From IMG/VR virus record IMGVR_UViG_3300037549_000080, positions 1 through 59,762 of that record: a DNA stretch of 59,762 bases; one strand, 5' to 3'. Of this stretch, positions 56,198-59,762 are shown in pieces. A program made the position numbers and the translations under genes. The notes beneath the pieces are model-generated. The model did not search any database and had not been told where the DNA came from. It saw only the letters and a list, made by a program, of their open reading frames with translations. Every line of letters starts with the position of its first letter. Within the stretch, counting starts at the first letter, position 1. The DNA is from a virus.

Positions 56198-56489
56198 TAT
56201 GCGGCTGCGGTAACTGTGCCGCAGCGGGGCGGGCTGGGCGTGAAACTGCGACCCATGCCCGAGGTTGCACCGGATGGCGCCGGGGCACCAGCTTGGTAAT
56301 GTATGCCGCCGCATTTCTTGCACTCCACATCGGGCCAATCGGATAGTTTGACGGGTGGTTCATTTCAATGAACTTGCTGGCCGCCTTCTTATCAGGGAAC
56401 GATGGCAGGTTTTCAAACAGGCATATCTTCGGCGCACCGGGCCAGCGCGGCTTGGTTTCAAATTTCAACTTGGAATTGAAGTCTATCAT
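56198..56489 (-). CDS. Small zinc-ribbon-containing protein with apparent frameshift
   Basis: It starts at ATG 56489 (MIDFNSKLKFETKPRWPGAP, then ICLFENLPSFPDKKAASKFI). The starting frame runs on without stop into promoter D, which is unlikely for a real end. The -1 frame from about 56364 gives EPPVKLSDWPDVECKKCGGI and a Pro/Ser tail, ending in TAA at 56198. One missing A in the AAA at 56363-56365 would join them. The ATG overlaps the RecU-like stop. Function unknown. Confidence 0.55.
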
Positions 56490-56989
56490 AAAATGTCCAG
56501 ATGGTACGGCAGCACGGCGAGGAAGTCCCAAAATAGGAATCCGTTGCCGGCCGGTACCTTGAGGCCGTCATCAAACACCAGCGACTTCCGTTCTTCCATG
56601 CCGGCCGCAATCATGCACTCAAAAAAAATGCGCACCTGAAAATTGTATTCCCACAGCAGGAACGCCGCTGCGTGATGCCGCCGCCACTCGCTCAGCGCCT
56701 CGCGTTGCCGGCGGTGGAACCCGTTTTTCTCGCCGCAGTGCAGGGTCGGCTCGCTGGTTGACTTCAGTTCGAAGTGGCAGGCCCGGCCGCCGTGCTGACA
56801 CAGCACGCCGCAGAAGTCGAGAAACGGGTTTTCCAAAAATATCACTTTGCGGTTTGGTCCCCAGCCTATCACCCGCACCGGCGGCTCAACCTTTTGAAAA
56901 TATCCATGGCCTTGCTCGGCGTATATCTGGCAGTGACGCACGATGTCTTTTTCAAAGCTGCGGCCGTCATTGGCTTGGTTGCTGGTCAC
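56486..56989 (-). CDS. recU: RecU-like Holliday junction resolvase
   Basis: A 167-aa protein from a GTG overlapping the preceding stop. The PD-(D/E)XK core is FLDFCGV (D58), ACHFELKST (E74, K76), and then NGFHRRQREALSEWRRHHAA matching the RecU helix that places catalytic residues. AFLLWEYN supplies the last strand. RecU cleaves four-way junctions formed in recombination and replication. It lies with other recombination genes after the zinc and winged-helix genes. Divergent but consistent in length with the family core. Confidence 0.75.
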   Translation of the reverse strand: MTSNQANDGRSFEKDIVRHCQIYAEQGHGYFQKVEPPVRVIGWGPNRKVIFLENPFLDFCGVLCQHGGRACHFELKSTSEPTLHCGEKNGFHRRQREALSEWRRHHAAAFLLWEYNFQVRIFFECMIAAGMEERKSLVFDDGLKVPAGNGFLFWDFLAVLPYHLDIL

Positions 56990-57369
56990 AGCAACCCTCC
57001 TTGCTTCAGCTGGCCGGGTGGCTGGTACTTGACACCGTTGCGCTCAAGGAACGTCTGCGCCCGGGTCAGGCTGGTCAACCGGTACGCGAACACCGTGCGA
57101 CCACGGGCACCATCGGCCTCGCTGCGGCGGAAGCTGGTGGTGTGTTCAATGACCTTGGCTTTTGCCAGCAGCCGCCACGCGCTGCCCACACAGTTCTTGT
57201 CGCTGTCAGCCACGCCGGCGAGGTTAACCTTATCCGGCCACACGTGCAGCGGGTGCAGCGCCACGGCCGCTGTCACGATGTCACAGGCGACGTTCCGGAT
57301 TACGCTCGGCTTCCAGGTCAACTGCGCCAGCGCCACTTCGTTCAGATGTTCATCTGTTTGGTCACTCAT
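56986..57369 (-). CDS. Winged-helix-like hypothetical protein
   Basis: A 127-aa protein: ACDIVTAAVALHPLHVWPDK, VNLAGVADSDKNCVGSAWRL, AKAKVIEHTTSFRRSEADGA and RGRTVFAYRL. This is the pattern of a DNA-binding winged helix with a charged wing, and I recall similar HPLHVWPD proteins in phages. It precedes recU and ends overlapping its GTG. The leader GAACAACTAACAACGAT is present. A regulatory or replication role is possible. Confidence 0.6.
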   Translation of the reverse strand: MSDQTDEHLNEVALAQLTWKPSVIRNVACDIVTAAVALHPLHVWPDKVNLAGVADSDKNCVGSAWRLLAKAKVIEHTTSFRRSEADGARGRTVFAYRLTSLTRAQTFLERNGVKYQPPGQLKQGGLL

Positions 57370-57419
57370 ATCGTTGTTAGTTGTTCACCCGGCCACTGTG
57401 CAGCCGGCCGCCCAGATAA

Positions 57420-57941
57420 TCAAGATTGTTTTGGTGGCTGCACGTTCCACTGACCGGGGTCGCACAGCCACCCGAACCGTCGCGCCACCTTCGGGAACAT
57501 GTGGACAACCCGGTGCCCGAACCGGCTCATGAATATCCACCACGGTTTGTAATTCAGCAGCCGGCCGCGCCTCCCGTGGCTGTGATGGACTTCTTCCAGC
57601 CGGTTGCTGCGGCGGTTGCCGGTCCACGGCACAATCAGCGCAGCCTGCATTTCCGGCGGCAGCTGGTCAAAGGCAGCCAGCACCGGGCAGGTTTCGCCAC
57701 GCTTGCGGGCGGCATCAACGTCAGCTTTTGATTCTTTACGGTACAGCGTTCGGTCCGCGGCGGTTTCCTGCTCCACCCGCTTGTCAACTTTCTCTGGAAA
57801 TGCGGTATGCCATAGGGCACGGCGCGGGGCTGATTTGGGCCGCCTTGCCACTTTTCCCGCACTTTTAGCCTCCGCAGGTGCCTTGGCCGCCTGTATCTGC
57901 TTCCACAGGGCCGGTGGCCGGGGTGTTTTGCGGGCAATCAT
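57420..57941 (-). CDS. Putative HNH-like or recombination nuclease
   Basis: A 173-aa protein from ATG 57941, overlapping the SWIM gene stop (ATGA). The C-terminal half has RSNRLEEVHHSHGRRGRLLN, YKPWWIFMSRFGHRVVHMFP and RRFGWLCDPGQ. VHHxxGR, then H and P, A, Gly-Trp, is the usual pattern in phage HNH-type proteins I remember (VHHxRGR...H..iH..P..A...GWL). The N-terminal half is basic and linker-like. Function tentative. Confidence 0.55.
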   Translation of the reverse strand: MIARKTPRPPALWKQIQAAKAPAEAKSAGKVARRPKSAPRRALWHTAFPEKVDKRVEQETAADRTLYRKESKADVDAARKRGETCPVLAAFDQLPPEMQAALIVPWTGNRRSNRLEEVHHSHGRRGRLLNYKPWWIFMSRFGHRVVHMFPKVARRFGWLCDPGQWNVQPPKQS

Positions 57942-58270
57942 TCTTTCGCCGCCTCCCAGCGCACTTCCTCCCGGCGCTTGTACTCCGCAAACCAGTGGAA
58001 CGCCACAATCAAATGCCAGCACCGGCGCTCCGGGCTGTAGCCTTCGCTGGCCTTGCTGCCGTTGAGGTATGGCTGATGCCGGGTTTCAAAGTCGCGGCAG
58101 CCGCACTGGCCCGTGCCGTCATACTCGTCCAAGTCAACCAGATACAGGTTGTCTGTGCTGCGGCTGGGCACGTGCAGCCGGCGGTGACTGTCATACTCTT
58201 TCACCCGGCCGATTGCCTGCACCAGCGTGATGCCGGGGCGCCGGGGCAGCTTGGCGGTTTTTGGATTCAC
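57938..58270 (-). CDS. SWIM-type zinc-finger protein
   Basis: A 110-aa protein from a GTG at 58270. Zinc ligands C56-x-C58 (GTGQCGCRDFE) and C84-x-H86 (RRCWHLIVAF) fit the SWIM motif CxC...CxH. The N-terminus reads PRRPGITLVQAIGRVKEYDS then the strand NLYLVDLDEYD. SWIM fingers bind DNA or mediate protein contact in transposases and RecQ-like partners. It overlaps the HNH-like gene. Function not known. Confidence 0.7.
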   Translation of the reverse strand: MNPKTAKLPRRPGITLVQAIGRVKEYDSHRRLHVPSRSTDNLYLVDLDEYDGTGQCGCRDFETRHQPYLNGSKASEGYSPERRCWHLIVAFHWFAEYKRREEVRWEAAKE

Positions 58271-58298
58271 AATTTATACTTTGGGCGGTTGTTTCTGC

Positions 58299-59093
58299 TT
58301 AGTGCAGATTCAGCCATACAAAGGTGGTGTCGCTTTTTGTCAGGCACCGCACAGCGCGGCCTTTGATTGCGTTATTTAAGGCATGTAAACAATGTGGTGG
58401 CTCTTTCGGGTGAATATAATCGTGCAGGCCGATTGCGATGAGGCCGATGCGGTCAATCCATTGGTGGGAATTTTCAAGGACTTGCCGCTCTGCACCTTCA
58501 ATGTCCATTTTCAAAATATCAATGGTTTCAAGTCTGTATTCTTTAAGCAGGCTGCCGATTGAAACTGTTTTAGTATCTCCGGTTTTTTGTGGCTCAAAGG
58601 CGAATCCAGCATGACAGCCATCCTCTTTTATTCCCATCCTACCCCCTGAATACCACCACAGCGCAGCCTTGACCGGTTTTATGTTTTGGTAGGGTGCGCT
58701 ATTCCTCAAAAGCATTTCATAATTTGACTGCTCCGGTTCAATGGCGATTATCAGCGCATCTGGATACCGGTTCGCGTAATAAACCGATGTGCAGCCGATG
58801 TTAGCTCCGGCGTCAACGATGACCTTCGGCTCGCTGGCCAGATCGCACTTGTATTCCTCGTCAAGCAGGATTTCCTGAACCACCCACATATCGGTCGTTC
58901 CGGCGCGAACACGGACTGGATGTTTAATTCCGCGAACCTTGATGAGGCTGATTTGGCTCTGGGTGATGTTTAGCGCGTGCTTTACTTTCTTAGCCACTAT
59001 GCCTATCGGGATGTGGAGTAAGAATCTAGCAATGCCGCTTAGGCCGATTTGGCGGTAGTAGTGCGGTAATCTGCGTAGTGTTTTGGTAGTCAT
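58299..59093 (-). CDS. FkbM-family methyltransferase
   Basis: A 264-aa protein. The SAM-binding site is VIVDAGANIGCTSVYYANRY (91-110), followed by IIAIEPEQSNYEMLLRN and DILKMDIEGAERQVLENSHQ (about 190-210) and IAIGLHDYIHP. FkbM enzymes O-methylate sugars or small molecules. The N-terminal 55 residues are basic and helical. The gene looks less GC-rich than its neighbours and is a probable recent acquisition, possibly to alter host surface sugars. The start is preceded by AAAATAAATAAATAAT. Confidence 0.88.
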   Translation of the reverse strand: MTTKTLRRLPHYYRQIGLSGIARFLLHIPIGIVAKKVKHALNITQSQISLIKVRGIKHPVRVRAGTTDMWVVQEILLDEEYKCDLASEPKVIVDAGANIGCTSVYYANRYPDALIIAIEPEQSNYEMLLRNSAPYQNIKPVKAALWWYSGGRMGIKEDGCHAGFAFEPQKTGDTKTVSIGSLLKEYRLETIDILKMDIEGAERQVLENSHQWIDRIGLIAIGLHDYIHPKEPPHCLHALNNAIKGRAVRCLTKSDTTFVWLNLH

Positions 59094-59124
59094 ATTATTT
59101 ATTTATTTTCCGTTCCGCAGTTGT

Positions 59125-59152
59125 TCGGCGGTGGCTCAGCTTTTTTCGTTAG
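59125..59152. repeat. 28-bp direct repeat (copy 1)
   Basis: TCGGCGGTGGCTCAGCTTTT with TTCGTTAG (28 bp) is identical to 59427-59454. This copy lies in the short gap between the 109-aa gene and the FkbM gene; the second lies inside the 109-aa gene. On the minus strand both read LTKKAEPPP. The pair may mark an acquisition event. Confidence 0.85.
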
Positions 59153-59157
59153 GCCAC

Positions 59158-59487
59158 TTACAGACGTTCATTTGATGGTTTGATTTTGCCGTTATGTTTA
59201 TCGCGCTCAAAACGACGGATTGCTTTTCGGATTTGTTCCGGCGAGTCATGGCGTCCGGTCAGGATGTCACGAGTCATGGCCGTGGTTCGGTCGTGAATCA
59301 TTGCCTCGGTTTTAGATGAGAGTTTTTTCATTTTATGTTTGTAAATTGTCGCCAGTGGCCTAACCAGTCGCCGGAGCCAACCGCCGTTGGCGCGGTCAGT
59401 TCCGCTGTCGCGGTTCACGTCACGAGTCGGCGGTGGCTCAGCTTTTTTCGTTAGCAGGCTCTGCGTTGGTGTCGGTGTGGTGTTCAT
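59158..59487 (-). CDS. Hypothetical protein, 109 aa, basic
   Basis: MNTTPTPTQSLLTKKAEPPP, then LRRLVRPLATIYKHKMKKLS and MIHDRTTAMTRDILTGRHDS with a basic tail. The ATG overlaps the DUF6745 stop (ATGA). The N-terminal LTKKAEPPPTR region contains one copy of the 28-bp repeat. It is helical and basic, without recognised family. Possibly a nucleic-acid-binding accessory. Confidence 0.65.
   Translation of the reverse strand: MNTTPTPTQSLLTKKAEPPPTRDVNRDSGTDRANGGWLRRLVRPLATIYKHKMKKLSSKTEAMIHDRTTAMTRDILTGRHDSPEQIRKAIRRFERDKHNGKIKPSNERL
59427..59454. repeat. 28-bp direct repeat (copy 2)
   Basis: Identical to 59125-59152, here within the coding sequence of the 109-aa protein. Distance between copies is 302 bp, spanning the rest of that gene and its stop. 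See copy 1. Confidence 0.85.
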
Positions 59488-59762
59488 GTCAGTATCTCCG
59501 CATTCTCATGCCAGTTTGAGTTGCGCCAATTCAACGCCTCGGTAATGGTCTTGATCTCTGGTGCGACTCCCTCAAGGTGAAAGCAGCCGACTGATGGGTT
59601 GACCATTTTCAGGTAGCGGGCGTCCTTCACCTGCTCGTCTAAGTTGATGCTTAATAATTCGTAGCCGTCGCGCTTCTCCATCACCTTATGCGGCATCTGC
59701 GCCAACATCCGGTCAATGCCAACCTTGCGGATTAACTCGCGGCGACGGTCAGCATTGGTTTC
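59484..59762 (-). CDS. DUF6745-family protein, C-terminal part across the junction
   Basis: This completes the gene that begins at 1294. The frame comes in from base 1 (equal to 59636), reads ETNADRRRELIRKVGIDRML, AQMPHKVMEKRDGYELLSIN and ARYLKMVNPSVGCFHLEGVA, then TITEALNWRN, and stops at 59484. The last segment matches the DUF6745 ending (FLKV...S...HLEGV...EALxWxx) as I remember it. ATGA overlap with the 109-aa gene follows. Confidence 0.8.
   Translation of the reverse strand, partial: ETNADRRRELIRKVGIDRMLAQMPHKVMEKRDGYELLSINLDEQVKDARYLKMVNPSVGCFHLEGVAPEIKTITEALNWRNSNWHENAEILT
59636..59762. repeat. Terminal direct repeat (copy 2)
   Basis: Identical to 1-127. Counts as one copy in the circular genome, giving 59,635 unique bases. 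Confidence 0.95.

Noticed and set aside
1-59762. Integrase, excisionase, repressor, CRISPR or toxin-antitoxin genes
   Set aside because: None with supporting motifs was found on either strand.

Overview
The window is a complete double-stranded DNA tailed-phage genome that closes on itself. The first 127 bases are identical to the last 127, so the unique circular length is 59,635 bp, and one gene (the DUF6745-family gene) runs across the junction. Essentially all credible genes lie on the minus strand and are tightly packed, mostly joined by 4-base ATGA or GTGA stop/start overlaps. No integrase, repressor or lysogeny genes were seen, so a virulent lifestyle is likely. A short tape-measure protein (501 aa), a frameshifted tail-chaperone pair, a DUF935-like portal and Mu-like head proteins, with no sheath or recognisable contractile baseplate, point to a siphovirus. 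The host is probably Gram-negative: several proteins carry Sec signal peptides and one looks like an outer-membrane beta-barrel. The style of the tail proteins and the near absence of Shine-Dalgarno sites suggest a Verrucomicrobiota/PVC-like host, but that is only an inference.

Reading in the direction of transcription (right to left): 45.4-37.3 kb holds a modification-like cassette (DNA methyltransferase, saccharopine-dehydrogenase-like enzyme, IbrA-like PP-loop protein, two ParB-like proteins) and then the terminase genes. A tRNA-like element follows. From 36.9 to 27 kb are portal, protease, capsid and head-completion genes, including an unusual GNAT-phosphoribosyltransferase-MuF fusion. 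From 27 to 14 kb are the tail genes. From 14 to 11 kb is a probable lysis module with coiled-coil/TM protein, holin-like protein, outer-membrane barrel and patatin-like phospholipase, closed by a terminator.

Immediately after it an early-type promoter starts the replication block (10.9-2.6 kb): SSB, Rad50-like ATPase, UvrD-like helicase, an O-like initiator with four iterons inside its gene, and DnaB helicase. A KH-domain protein, the DUF6745 protein with an extraordinary tetrapeptide array, an FkbM methyltransferase and a RecU-like resolvase continue around the junction.

The 58-46 kb region holds small zinc-binding proteins, a DUF4942 methyltransferase, RadC-like and SNF2-like proteins and a WGR-type ligase. 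It is driven by four near-identical promoters whose spacer is an 18-19 bp inverted repeat. A CAAC-rich leader, often preceded by a GC hairpin, stands in front of about twenty start codons and appears to replace the Shine-Dalgarno sequence. Three genes carry apparent single-base frameshifts whose corrected 3' ends restore the stop/start overlaps.
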